DNA from: Avena insularis
Taxonomy: Eukaryota; Streptophyta; Magnoliopsida; Poales; Poaceae
Direction of reading: 5' to 3'
DNA: 64,000 bases
Assembly (NCBI GenBank): GCA_023614405.1
Contig: CM042691.1
Coordinates: 175,308,927 to 175,372,926 of the forward strand
In this document: one piece after another, positions 1 through 12,151 of the stretch
How positions within the stretch are numbered: position 1 is the first letter of the stretch
How the letters are laid out: each line of letters begins with the position of its first letter
Made by a program: the position numbers and the translations under genes
Notes under the pieces: model-generated
Told to the model about the DNA's origin: nothing
What the model saw: the letters and a program-made list of their open reading frames with translations, nothing else
The model's database searches: none

Positions 1-813
1 TCCCATCTCTTTGCAAGTGTAACATTTCTCTTGGGTAATATCCTTCTTGATTTGGTTGGGGCATTTCTTCTTCTTCTTCTTCTTCTTCTTCTTCTTCTTG
101 GGTCTCTCCAAAGCTAGGAGTTCTTCTAGTTCATGCTCTTCATACTTCACCACAAAGGTGGGAAATCTTTCTCTCTTCGTGGGGCATTTACTAGAGATAT
201 GACCTTCTTCTTCTCAAGAGTAGCAACACTTTGTGATCACTTTGGATTTGGCCTTATGATGCATAGTTTTGACTTTGCCTTCATCATTCTTGGTAGAAGT
301 TGTTCCTTCGTGAGGGTTTACAAATTGTTGATGCACTCCACCTTGTTTCCTTTGGTGAACTATGGAATAGATGGGGCATTGGATAGGGACATGATTATTT
401 CCTTCACATAGGAAGCAAGTAACTTGAGATGTGGGGCATTGATTATTTGGATGTTTCTCTTCACAATTGGGGCATTGATCTTCATGCTGTTTGGAAGTGT
501 GATCCTTGTCTCCATAAATATTGCAAGCTTGGGTTCCTTCTAGAATATCATCCTTGACATCTTTGTTGTCATAAACTCTTTGGAAAGAGTTGTCTCCCAT
601 GTTGATCATTTGAGTGGCCATTCCTTGCAACAATTGGGATTTAATTTCCAAAAACTTTTGTATGGTTGGGTCTAATCCATTGTTGTTGGCTAAAAACTGA
701 ATTGTCACTTGGTTCAACTGGGTTTGGTTTGCTAGTAGTTGTTCTCTCATGTGCATCTCTTGGTTGTTGTTGTTGTCACTACCCTTGATGTTCGAGTTTC
801 TTGGAGTAGTCAT
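1..813 (-). pseudogene. Gag-like protein of element A with a series of CCHC zinc knuckles, interrupted by one TGA
   Basis: The frame opens at an ATG at 813. I chose this start because its CAG-ATG context matches the gag start of element C at 21041; an upstream in-frame ATG at 885 is possible. The N-terminal half is Asn/Gln-rich and helical. The C-terminal half holds zinc-knuckle boxes: CPNCEEKHPNNQC (spacing CX2CX3HX4C), CFLCEGNNHVPIQC (canonical CX2CX4HX4C), then C-Y-S-stop followed by EEEGHISSKC. In that third box a TGA (214-216) stands where the second Cys belongs. The frame stays open past the TGA, through a poly-Lys run made by an AAG/GAA microsatellite, to a fourth box start (CYTC) cut by the window edge. 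Gag zinc knuckles bind RNA in capsids; most gypsy Gags carry one. No protease or RT is visible. It is unlike C's gag beyond the start region, so its exact class is uncertain. Confidence 0.6.
65..99. repeat. (TTC)n microsatellite
   Basis: About 35 bases of nearly perfect TTC repeat. On the minus strand it encodes the poly-Lys tract between the third and fourth zinc-knuckle boxes of element A's gag-like protein. Confidence 0.95.
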
Positions 814-1498
814 CTGTTTGGGTTGGATTGGGATTAGAATAGGCAAAATATTTTCTAAGGAATCAATTCTAACCACACACATCACAATTCACTCAAGTAA
901 TGTGCTAGCAATCACAAACAAACATTTCATTCAAACAACAAGTTCAAGCACATTTTTAAGCAATAAAATATTTTGTTACACCACATAAGTTGGTGTGTTT
1001 GATCTATACTTAATATGGTGGTCCATCTATATGGTTCTCTTGAGATCTTTCCATCCTTCTTAGTTGATTCTTCTTGAACAAGATGTTTGTATCCTTAGAT
1101 AATTTATTGCATCTTGGTCACAAACTTCAAAGGTGATGATGGTTCCTTCTAAGTTGTATTCCCTTAGTCTTCAAGTCTTGAGTAACTTTTCTTGTTTCAC
1201 TTGTAGTCCTTAGTGATATCCAAGTTGAATTCCTTGGTGAAAATAAAGTTGAAATTATTTGAAGATGTTGAAGTCATTAGAGTTGATGAAGTCCTTTGCA
1301 CATGGTGAAGTCTTTGGCCATGGGGTAGGCTTTGTCCATCAAGTTTGAAATAGAAGAGATGTAGAGTCAAAACCAAAATGGTTGAGGAAAGAGTTTACAA
1401 GATTGTTTGTAAATAAGTTTTTGGAACAAATACAACTCCTATTTTTCTAAGGGGGTTTTGTCCCATCCTAGGGTTACAATCCTATAGGCAACACAATT
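814..1498 (-). other. Untranslated leader of element A (between PBS and gag)
   Basis: No supported coding region. The part next to the PBS (about 1395-1498) closely resembles the leader of element C (about 21440-21538), including a GGGGTTTTGTCC-like stretch and a GGTTACAATCCTA-like stretch. The remainder is AT-rich and differs from C. Confidence 0.6.
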
Positions 1499-1509
1499 CT
1501 CTGATACCA
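1499..1509 (-). other. Primer-binding site of element A (initiator tRNA-Met type)
   Basis: The minus strand reads TGGTATCAGAG two bases inside the LTR edge. This is the usual plant LTR-retrotransposon PBS complementary to the 3' end of initiator tRNA-Met. Confidence 0.9.
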
Positions 1510-1511
1510 TC

Positions 1512-4500
1512 TATAAGGTTCCCAACCTTTAATAAGGTAGAGATCCCTGTGTTTACAATGCTAGTCCCTAGATCAATAGCTAGCATCCACAGTTAAGATG
1601 TAATATCAAGAAACAAAGGTCATAATACAACTTTATAACTAGGAATGAAATAATGTATTACATCTTACATAGCTCATTTGGCTATCTCATTACAATGCAG
1701 CAGAATATAACAGTGGCATGGGGTCCTTTATCTTCAATGTGCCACAAGCAAACATGTTGGTTGTAGACTTGTAATCCTAATCAACACATCTCACTAACAA
1801 CATACAAACCTGCAACATATAAGTTACAGCCACAAGGGTCAATACATTGGAATTGTATTGGCAAGTGATACTATGGTAGTATAGTGGAGTCTATCATCTA
1901 TATGAATTTGGCTAAGTGGAGCTTAGGATTGCTTTGCTCAAAATAGATTTTCCTTATCATTTGAAAACACTAAGTTTTTGTTTGACAAAATCATTCCCAA
2001 GGCATCTCCCAATAGAAATTGGTGATCCTTCAACCCTTGTTCAACCACAAGATTTTAACTTAGAAATTGGGATGAGGAGATTCTTGATAGCTTCCATGTC
2101 TTGATGCTCAAATTGTCCTTTTCCAGGGACATGGCTAAGTACTTAGATTTTACACTCTGCAGAGGTGGTGCACTTTCCCCACAAGACTTGGTTTCACCAA
2201 GACAAGATCTTTCAGAAGCCTTCCCTTAGACCAGAATGGACGCGTTCCAACCTATCATCCCCTACCACCAACTGTCCATTTAGCTAAGTTATTGCAACCT
2301 ATATGATCCAGGCAGGTCCCATAATGCCAAGTGGCTGCACTTGAAGCTTCTCAACATTTGACATCTCAAATCTCTTTGTTCCTGGGTGGCGCCATCCACA
2401 AGTGAGATACACAAGGTAAACCATAGAAATGGGCCTTGTGAACCACTCAACGCAAACCATTCCTTCCATTCCACCCAGGTGATTCATTCACATAGTTGTT
2501 TTATTAAACAAAACACAAGTCCTTGACTTGGAAATATTCCATAGTATGAATATATATTCCACCCTTGTTTTCTATTAGCTAAGCTAAGCATGATAGTAGT
2601 AGGAATCTTAACTTAGGAAATTTCTACTAAGGTTTCATCTACTAGGATTTCCCATGGCATAGGTTACACTTAGCAAAAATTCCATGCATATCCTACTTAG
2701 AAATATCACTAATGCATAGTGAAAATAATGGGACAAAAGTATGAAGCATCACTTGACTTTTTGGTAGAGAATATAAGTTCACTCCCTGTCTTTGCAATGA
2801 TCACACTCTTCAAATCACTACAATTCAATCAAGCAAGGCACAATTTCAATCTACCATTCAAGCAATTCATCACATAAAATGCTAGAAACAAAACAATGCA
2901 TGCAAGCATGCTAAAGATTGTTTTATTTGGATAAGTGGTTTATAATAGGTTATAAACATTCTAAAACAATTATTGGTCATTTTATAAAGTGGCAAAACTA
3001 TTTGCAAAAGATTTTACCTATAAACCATTTTCAAACCAAATCATTATTTTATGTGGTTGAAAAATGCCTTTATCAAAGTAGCAACCTTTATAGGGTTTAC
3101 CAAATACATTTTTAAATCATCAAACTTGGTGCTTGGGGTCAGAGAGTTTATTCCAAAACATTTCCCAAAGGTTTCCTTCAAAAAGCATTTTTAACAAATA
3201 AACAATATTTTTATTTGACTAGAAATGGTTTAAATCAAAGGTTTATTATTTTGCTTCACCAAATATATTTTTGAAACCAAAAATTGATTTCTATGGTCAG
3301 TAGGTTCAAAACAAACCATTTTCCAAAGGTTTTATCTCAAAATCATTTTAGAAAAAAATTTATATTCTAAACATGCATACATAAGTTTCTGCAAAAACAA
3401 TCAATTTAACAGAAGCATTTTACTAAACAAAGTGCATGGTTAGAAAGTAATTGTTTTGCTGAATCCATTGATATAAAATTTGCAAAATTTGGACGTGTGG
3501 TTTGAAAGTTATGCATTTTTCAAATTGGCACATCTAATAGAACAATTCCTGGTTTTTAAAACAAACACATGCCACGCGTCGTGCTGCGATTGGTCTGTAC
3601 CGTTTCGTGCGGATGGATCGCTGACAGCCGTTGGATTTAAGTGGGATCACACGGCTCAGAAGCAAGCGTACCCCTTCGGTTAAATTCTATCGTGGCCACG
3701 CCATCAAGATCGGACGGTGCACAGCGTGCCTGCCATCGAGTGGCGGCACTGGCGGCGGCAAGTGGCGGCGCTGGCTCTGCCTACGGCGCTGCGGTGATTA
3801 CAGGAAGCAAGGGAGGAAGGGGAAGGGCTCACCAGGTTCGCGTGGTGTCGCTGATGCTCGTCGTGCTCGCAAGAAGGCAAGGGGCGTGGATTCCTCGCCG
3901 GAGTTGAGTTGCGCCTCGGGCTCGTCTGTTCGTCGACGGGGGCGAGTCTACGGTTCACTCGAAACCAAACAAGCAACACCATTAGGTTCGCGAGAGAGAG
4001 GCGAATACGGGAGTATCAGCTAGAGGGAAAGGGGCGGCTAGGAATTACCAGGGGGGTTCACGAGAGGTAGAAAACGGCGTGAGCGGTGATCGTCCTGCCG
4101 ACGCCTGCAGAAGCGGCCGGCCGAGCTGAGGATACTGGGAGGTGCGCCAGGGTCCGTGGAGCACGCGTGTGTGGTCGAGGGGGAGAGGGGCGATGGCGAG
4201 TGGCCGGAATTGACGTCGGAGTCCGACAAAGCAGAGGGAGGTGCAGGGGGAATTGAGAACAGCCTGGGGGCTCCGGTGGGGCGACGACTAGGGGAAATGG
4301 AGAGGGGAGGGAGGCGATTAGGAGGGCATGATCCCGGGGTGGAGTAATGAAGGCAGTAAAGCGTATTGACGCCGGCTTCAATGGCCAGAAATGGCGAGGA
4401 GGGGTTGGAGGCGTGGTCACCGCGAGGGAGACGATGCTGAGGTGGCGTGGGGTCCGTTTGGCAGCGAGTGAGAGAGAGGGGGAGTGGGGTCCATCTGTCA

Positions 4501-5893
4501 TTCGCTAAGCGGGTCGATTTGTTAGTGGAAACGATTCGCTGCGGGGGAAGCAGGTGGGTTGCTGATGTGCTTAATGGGCTAGCTAGGCTGGGCTGCTCTG
4601 TTCATTTTTTTTGTTCAGATTGTTTTTCCTTTTTCATTTCTAATATTCTGTTTTGATTTTATTTAATCAATTCAAGCATCCATTTGAATTCAAACCTTTG
4701 TCAAATTTTTTGTGGCTTCAAACACTGATTAATAAAACATTCTGAATTCAGCTTTTGGGAATAAAACTTTATTCTCTTTGGGGTCTTTTAATTATTTATT
4801 TAGGCCTTTGTTTTAATTCAAAATAAGATTTAATAATATCTTTAAAACACCATTTGAATTCTTAAACCTTCCAAATATTTTCAGTAGGTTTTTATTCGTT
4901 TAATAGGGTGCCAAATAATTCATCTTGAATTATTTGGAAAGTATTTAATATGATTCAGAAATCATTTGAATTGGGTATTTGTTTTAATTCCAATGGAATT
5001 AAATATAGTTTTAATTCCCTAAATTTTATTAGGAAGATTTATTTTATTTAAATTAATTAAACAACTTTTATTCCACTTGGGTAAATTCCAAAATACTATT
5101 TTCTCATGAATTATATAATTATTCTTATTAGAGATTTGTCTTTATTTAAAATAGGGATAGAATGGTTAATGCAATTTTATTTTATTTTGGAAAAATTCTT
5201 TATCCTTTTATTTTATTTGTATTTCGATCATAATTATTCCATTTTCTTATGGATTAGGTCATGATATAATTTGGTCTTTAAATATTCCTTATTGAATAAT
5301 TTCTTTCTTTATCTTATAAAATCCATATCTTTTTATTTATAGATCCAAACTTGGTGATTCCAATTTGTAAAATCTTATTTTATTTATCCTTTTAAATATA
5401 TTTAGGATTATTTTCTCATCATTTGGTATGGATTTATAGGTAGATGCTTTATTAGCTTTGGAATTTCAATTTCCTTGTCTTATTAATTTCATAAGATTTT
5501 ATTTATGGTTCCAAATTAAGTGAAACCAACTTCTATGGTTTTATAATATTTCTATTTGTCATTCTTGATCATTTTCAAATGTTTGTTTAACTAATTTTTA
5601 TATGGATCAAATCCATAGGCTTGGAGATAACTTGGAAATGATTTTCTTCCATTAGGGTTTTAGGGTTTTGGTTTATTTCTCAAGTGTTTAAATTTCCTGA
5701 TGCATTTATGAAGAATGCATCCTACTTGATTTGAATTTAGTTGGATTTAAGCATTTACCAAAGTTTGTTCAAGATGGGATTTTATGTTTCCATTTAGAAA
5801 CAAAAGTTTCTTTTCACCCAAAATTTCAACAATTATTTATTTTGTTTATTTATTTTTCACATTACAAGATTTGGAAAATCTTGGGATGTGACA
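1512..5893 (-). repeat. 5' LTR of element A (about 4.4 kb)
   Basis: The LTR runs from a degenerate end TATAAGG (TG changed to TA at 1512-1513) to ...GGATGTGACA at 5893, so on the minus strand it starts TGTCACATCCC. Both ends align with C's LTR (21552-25494). It is AT-rich with a GC-rich block at about 3560-4560. That block begins with a module shared by the LTRs of A, B, C and E, including TACCCCTTCG at 3669-3678. Open frames in the block on both strands show no recognisable protein and are judged compositional. Confidence 0.88.
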
Positions 5894-8065
5894 TTTCACT
5901 CCAAGAATCATTTCTAAACCAAAATCAATATTTTTATTTGACTAGAAATGAGATTATTCAATTATTTATTCCCTAACTTCACAAAATACATTTTTAAATC
6001 CATAAGTTGGTTCCTATGGTCAGTAGGTTCACAACAATCCATTTTGCAAAGATTTCATCTCAAAAACATATCTAGAACAATTTTTATATTCAAAATAAGC
6101 CTACACAAGTTTCTGCACATTCAACCAATTTTCCAGAAGAAAAACATTAAACAAAAAGCATGGTTGCAAAGTACTTGTTCTGCTGAATCCATTGATATAA
6201 AATTTGCAAAATTTGGACATGTAGAACTAAAGTTATGAATTTTACAAGTTTGCAATCCTAATAGATTCCAATTTCTGTTTTAAACTAAACCATGTCCACG
6301 TGGCGCATCCCTACTGGTCGATACCGCTTCGTGCGGATCAGCCTCTCTGGACCGCAGGATTTCATTTAAATCGCACGGCTCAGAAGCACACATACCCCTT
6401 CGGTTTAAGATCTAATCACAGCCACTGGATAACAATCTAATGGCTCGCAGATGCTTGACCATCCACTGGCGGCACTAGCGGCGGCGCACGCTCGGGCGGT
6501 GGCGTCGCGGTGATTACAGGAAGCAAGGGAAATAGAGAAGTGGCTCACCGTGCTCAAGGGATCGTGGCAATGCTCAACGTGGTCACGAGGAGGCAAGGGG
6601 CGCACAGCGACGAAAGTAATCGCTCATCGGAGTTGCTGCGGTGTTGGACGACTCTAGAGTTTGTCGGGGATGGAGCTGCAGGTCGCCCTAAGGCAAACGG
6701 GAGGGGGCGTTAGATGCGTACGAGCGTGGTGATCACAGGAGTGTCATTGAGAGGGCTCGGGGCGGTCTGGCTTACCAGGGACGATGGTGCTCTGATGTTG
6801 ACGAAGCCGAGCTTCTAGAGCGCGCGGGAGCGAGCTAGAGTTATGGGCAGTTGCGCCTGACGATGGGGAATATGCTCGCGTGCAGAGGGAGGCGAGGGGC
6901 AGCTGGACGGTGCCGGAATTGATTCTGAAGCTCGTCAGAGACGGCGGTGGTGCAAAAGGAAATTGGGGCAGCCTGGTGGCTCTCTGGCAGCAGGGTCTGA
7001 GGGGAAATGGCGAGGAGGGAGAGGTGCTTAAGAGGGTGTGGTCGCGAGAGGAAATTACTACGCCATCAACGCGTATTGACGCCGGTAATCAATCGGCAGC
7101 AACGGTAGGGGGACGTGGTCGCGGGGTTGAAGAAGACGCGCTGGCGGTGGGGCCGTGCTGACAGTGAGAAATAGAGAGGGCACAGGGTCCACTGCTCAGT
7201 GACTCAGCGGGTTGATCTCTGGGTGGAAAACGTTTCACGCGTGGGGTGAGTAGGTGGGCTGGATTGCTGGGCTTGCTGGGCTGGCCAGATGGGCTGGGTC
7301 TGTTTCACTTTTTTTTATTCTGAAAGCTTTTTCTTTTTCTAATATGAATTTTTGTTTTCATTTTCAATCAAATAATTCAAACAACAAATCAAATCAAATC
7401 ACCTCCAAACATTGTATTGATTTTAATTCTGTTTAACAACATAACCCAAAGTCCAAAACAAAATAATTTTTATTCTTTTTAGGATCCATTAAAAATTAAA
7501 TAAATAGACCTTAGTCATTAATTCAAATAGGATTTAATTTATTTAAAAACTCTCTATGGAAACTAAAATAATACCAAAATCATTTCAGTAGGTTTTATTT
7601 GAAAATATAAAACACTTGGAAATCTTATTTAAAATAAATTAACAAGTTTTAGTGTTTATTTAAAAATGGGAAAAGCCTTTACTTTAATAAAATTGGATAT
7701 TAATAAATCCTCATTTTTTATTTAAATAAACCTTTACTCTTTTTATCAATCAAAATATTTTATTTCAAAAGCTTGGCCAAGATTAAATTTTACTCTATAA
7801 AATAATCCTTATTTATATTCCTACCTTTGCTTTTGAAAACCAAATCTTTTTATTAAAAGATCCAAAAATAGTGATTCCAACTTTTATAACTTTATTTATT
7901 ATTTGTTTATCTTTGTAAATCCCTTTAGGATTTATTTGACCAAAATAGGTTTTGATGTTTCCAATTGGAACCAAAAAGTTTCTTCTCACCCTAAATTTCA
8001 ACAAAATTTTATTTTGTTTATTTATTTTTCACATTTCAAAATTTGGAAAATTTTGGGATGTCACA
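5894..8065 (-). repeat. Partial 3' LTR of element C
   Basis: This 2.2 kb aligns throughout with 23285-25494, the corresponding part of C's 5' LTR, ending ...GGGATGTCACA at 8065. The rest is displaced leftward, beyond element A. It contains the GC-rich block (about 6290-7270) with TACCCCTTCG at 6393-6402. The open frames seen here recur in the other LTR copy with changes and carry no recognisable domain. Confidence 0.88.
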
Positions 8066-8254
8066 GGCTACCACCCTTAAAATAAATCTCGTCCCGAGAT
8101 TTGGGAAGGCTAGGGTTACAAGTTGGCTTCAAGGCAACTAGGGTACTACCACCCTTAAAATAAATCTCATAGGGTTACATTGATGGTTCACTTGACTATG
8201 GGTTCAACACTTAATGTCCAGACAAGGAATCCTTATTTGACTCAACCGAGTTAA
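8066..8254 (-). other. PPT region of element C, with a duplicated PPT-containing block
   Basis: Adjacent to the LTR the minus strand reads TTTTAAGGGTGGTAGCC, a purine-rich tract that would prime plus-strand synthesis. The 23-bp block at 8068-8090 that contains it is repeated at 8146-8168. The perfect hairpin AAATCTCGGGACGAGATTT (minus strand, 8084-8102) lies just upstream of the tract. The same 19-mer lies upstream of D's PPT. Confidence 0.7.
8084..8102 (-). other. Conserved hairpin next to the PPT (element C)
   Basis: Perfect 8-bp arms AAATCTCG / CGAGATTT with loop GGA on the element's sense strand. It is identical in sequence and position relative to the PPT to 17728-17746 of element D. 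Confidence 0.75.
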
Positions 8255-8967
8255 CTAATTCCTAACATCCACTTCTTTTATATCTTCAAAGTTTCCATCC
8301 ATGTCAATGTGGTTCACATGTCCTTTCTGGGTCACATTGGAGTCATCTCCATTGGCTCTTCTAGCATCCTTTTTCTTTTTCTTCTCAGGACAGTCTGATG
8401 CATAGTGTCCAAGCTCCTTACAATTATAGCACTGCAACTGGCTAATATCTTTCTTCCTGAAAGTGTCATGTTGGTTCTGACCAAGGTCATCTCCATTGTC
8501 AGTATCATTTCCATTATTATCACTTCCATTGTTGTTGTGGTGATACTGATGTGGTTCAGAATCTTCATTGCTCTTTTTGAATGAATGCTTCTTTTTTGAT
8601 GATCCTAAGTGATTCTTGAGTTTATGCTTCCTCTTTCTGTTCTCAACTTGATTCATCTTGTTTTCCAAAATGGTGGCTTTGTCACAGAGTGATTGATAAG
8701 TTGGGACATAGGCAACAGCTAGCTGCAGGTTTAACTCATCATTAAGTCCTTCAAGAAATTTCTCCTTTCTCTTAGCATCTGTATCAACTTCATCCGGTGC
8801 ATATCGTGCCAGATTGTTGAATTCTTCAATATACTCAGCCACACCGAGGTGACGCTGTTTCAGATTGTGAAACTCATTTTTCTTCAAGTACATCACTCCA
8901 GGTGAGATGTGAGTTGTTCTGAAAACATCCTCAAAAATAGCCCAAGTCACATACTCAAGGGGAGTGG
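8255..8967 (-). pseudogene. Gag of element C, C-terminal part (displaced by insertion of D)
   Basis: The minus-strand frame carries the second part of a Ty3/gypsy Gag. It includes the capsid-domain pattern of chromoviruses: the segment around EYIEEFNNLARYAPDEVDTD parallels VVEYRDKFLSLARYASDEID in D's Gag. A charged linker follows, then one canonical zinc knuckle, CYNCKELGHYASDC, and a tail of about 45 residues. The stop is a TAG at 8255-8257. In an autonomous element a protease would follow; here the stop is followed directly by the PPT region. The frame is continuous with the N-terminal part at 20685-21041 once D and one AGTGG copy are disregarded. Residues before 8967 on the minus strand are encoded by D's LTR and are not part of Gag. 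Confidence 0.88.
8963..8967. repeat. Target-site duplication of D, left copy (AGTGG)
   Basis: AGTGG directly precedes the TGTAACATCC start of D's 5' LTR and recurs directly after the 3' LTR at 20685-20689. Confidence 0.95.
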
Positions 8968-11921
8968 TGTAACATCCCAAAAATACTAAACTTGGATCAT
9001 CAATTTCTAATCATCAAAATTAGGGTTAACAAAAACTTTTCTAAATAAAATTAGGAATGCATGCATATGAGTATGCATTGAATTTGAAATTATTTTGAAC
9101 CAACTTGTTTGTGTGTTCCTTTTCTTGTAAAATGTTTCTTAGGTGAAATAAACATCATCTAAAACATTTCCCAAACTTTTCCTAAAGACGAGTAAATCAA
9201 AACAAATAAAATAAAGGAATGGTCATTTTGACCAATTTAACTCCGATGCCTACTTTGGCTGTCTCAAACTTTCAGAACCTAACAGAAACTTTTTTGGATC
9301 TTTGCACCCCTTGAATGTACTCATAACAAAGCATCAAGGACCACTTTGTGATCATCCAGAAACTTTCAAATGCATAGTTTAAATGACAATTCAAAATTGA
9401 ATCTTTATCATATGGGAAGATCCCACTTTTTCAAAAACCACTCAAACAAGCTCAACTTTCAAAACCCAAGCATCTGCAGACTCACTAGCACCAACCTAGC
9501 ACACCCACTTAAGCAGCCCGCGGGAGCACTGTGCTTAGCACGCCGGCCCATTAACCTTTCCCGCGCAGCCCAATTATTTGAATTAAACCTTTTCTATTTT
9601 ATTTCAAACTCCTGTACCCAACTTCAAAAATCAACCCAGGTCTGGGAATTGAATGAAACTAATTTTGTTCGAAAGGTCTGGGAATGCTGAATCCAAGGCA
9701 GGAGCTTTTCCATTGGATTCAAGTCATTTGGATCTATAGATCACCCATGGTAAAAATAACAAGGCAGGAGCTTTTCTGCATTCAAACATTTTTCAAATTT
9801 AAACCATAATAGATTTTGAGTTGATTCCAACTCTCAAAAATCACATTTAACCATACCTTTCAGAATATATAAAAATATATAGGTTTACTTAAAGAAATAA
9901 TGTTCAAGTAATAAAAGAATGCCCCATAGGCATTTCTAGTCACTTTAATTAATTAAAATAAAAGGGTAAAACCTTATTAAATTGTGACACCACTTTAAAT
10001 CATATTCCCATGGACTCAAATATGTGGTGATAACATGTGTTAACATGATCCCATGTTTGGTTTGGAGAATATTAAATCTTAAGTAGTTTTTCAATCAGTA
10101 GAAATTACTTTTCTAAAAATAAAAGGAATTAAACCAAGCTTTAACTGTGTAATGTTAGAGATGATGCTAGATCATCTATAGGACACTTTTGTGTGATGAT
10201 TGCAAGTAGTTAAGTATTGTTTGGTGATTGTGTACCTCGTATTTATTCATAGACGCTAGTACCGACCAAGCATACGAGGAGGAAGGAGGATACTACGAAG
10301 AAGAAACCGAGGAGAACTTTAACCACTGCTCTGCACAAGGCAAGCTAGTAACCTTGCAAGCTAATACTTGCAATTTAGCACGCTTATACTGATATTGTGC
10401 AAGCCTAATACTACTAGTGAATGTGCAAGCTAACCCTTGCAAGATACTCTACTGATGGAACAAACCACTATTTGTTACCATGCCAACTATATGCCTTAAG
10501 CATATGTGATTATACTCACTTGATAAACCAATCCTAGTTTTACTTGCAAGCTTCTTACTTTATTTCTTTATTAAATCTCTTACCTAGATTTTTACCTAAG
10601 TAAATGGTAGATACTAGAAAGATAGGTGAAGGTTGCATAAAGAGCATAAAATTTGGCCTAAGTTAGAAACCTTGATATCAGCCTAAGATATAAGGTTGTA
10701 CTTAGTTGAAAACTCCACTAGTTTACTACCCCTCATTATTGCTTACTCCCCCCACTTGTAGATGCTAGTGCTAAGCATAAAACTTGATCAACTTTAGATG
10801 GGAATACTTGGTGGAAAAATGGTTATGAAAACCTTGGAATGATGGATCATTCTATTGAAATTTTTTGGACATGTGTTTCCGAACAACGGATGATTTTGGT
10901 GATGAAAATGTTGAGGCATGAGCCTTAGCCCTTTATAAAATTGATGGTTGTCTGGATGCGATACCATTTCAATTTTATCGTACAACCACAATACCCGAAG
11001 ATTGGGTAGGGCTTGACTAGAAACTTATATACCTTAGTATTAGTTCCCTCACGGCCAAGGTCTGAGCTGAGACTACCTTGTGAAGATTGTCCACCTGTGT
11101 AGTACCCAAGATGACAGTTGGTCATGGTTGGGAGGCCAAACTCACAGGAGAGGTGCTTATACTAGGGTGTGTAATTGAAAGGTTAGGATTGATTATCCGC
11201 ATACTGAGTATGGTGAATTCAGGATTTGTTCCTGACGGATGTATCGAATGTTGTGGTGAAAGTGTACAATCTCTGCAGAGTGTCAAACTATTCGAATAGC
11301 CGCGTCCGCGGTTATGGACAGTTGGAGTGGCCATACTGTTCTCCCGTCATACTTTTCAAAATGACTTGTGAAATGAATTGAGACTTTGACTTGACCACAA
11401 CAGAGTTGTGACATGAGTACAAGATCCCCCTTAGGAGTTATAAAATTGTGACTAGCTTTCGAACTTAGTAGAGATAAATCTGGCTTTTGCAAAACAACCC
11501 TAGAGCCTAGTGTCCTATTATCCAAAAACCCCTTTACTTGTTAGTATTAGTTTGCGAGTACTTAAAGAGTACTCATGGCTTTGTCCCTAGCTATTCCCAT
11601 GGCCATACTATGAAGAGGAGTATCTGGAGGAGGGACCCTAGGAAGGTTACGACAACTAGGATCATCTCCCATCGTCAGCATTGCCTGTGACCCCGAAGAT
11701 GGAGCTTCGCCTATGCTACCGTTATTATTACGTATTGCGCTGCTTGATGTTGTATTAAGAACTGGATCATGAGATCCGTATTTGTGTAAGAACTTATGTA
11801 CGGTTTGTAATGGATGATGTACTATGGTATCCAATTCTGTTATGTCTCGCAAAAATGGTAATCCTGGGATTGCGATGTATGGCATAACAGGCATCTGGGA
11901 TTAAAAATCCGGGTGTTCACA
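8968..11921 (+). repeat. 5' LTR of element D (2954 bp)
   Basis: It starts TGTAACATCCC and ends GGTGTTCACA, and matches 17766-20684 along its full length. It holds several GCAAGCTAA-like repeats (about 10330-10450), and short open frames also present in the other LTR with no recognisable product. Compared with the 3' LTR it has a locally altered patch at about 9633-9770. Confidence 0.95.
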
Positions 11922-11924
11922 AGT

Positions 11925-11936
11925 TGGTATCAGAGC
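11925..11936 (+). other. Primer-binding site of element D
   Basis: TGGTATCAGAGC lies three bases after the LTR end and is complementary to the 3' end of initiator tRNA-Met. The following leader to 12151 is AT-rich and non-coding. Confidence 0.95.
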
Positions 11937-12151
11937 CATCCTGACCATAGGAGACCCTAGTTAGATTGGACGTTTGAATCAAAAACATAGTTTCCAAAAC
12001 CAAAGAAAACAAATATTTACAAAAACTTATTCTCATTCTTATCCCCTTGATTCTTTCATGAAAATTCATGTTCCTCAAAAATTCTTGTAAATACATAAAA
12101 TTTTGACACGCTTGATCACTCTACTAACTTACTCATCCTATATTCTTATAG

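Larger units (their letters stand above)
1..5893 (-). mobile_element. Element A: Ty3/gypsy-type LTR retrotransposon, 5' part only (5' LTR, PBS, gag-like ORF)
   Basis: Read on the minus strand, a long LTR (1512-5893) is followed by a primer-binding site and a gag-like reading frame that runs off the left edge. Its right end abuts the sequence TTTCACTCC, which lies inside the intact LTR copy of element C (around 23285). A therefore inserted into C's 3' LTR, and the expected 5-bp target duplication is TTTCA (5894-5898). The matching left copy is outside the window. LTR sequence and both LTR ends are related to those of C, B and solo LTR E, so these four belong to one gypsy lineage. Confidence 0.85.

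Noticed and set aside
3631..4501. Overlapping 130-, 92- and 147-codon frames on both strands
   Set aside because: They lie in the GC-rich island of A's LTR, overlap each other, and are not maintained as frames in the related LTRs of B, C and E.
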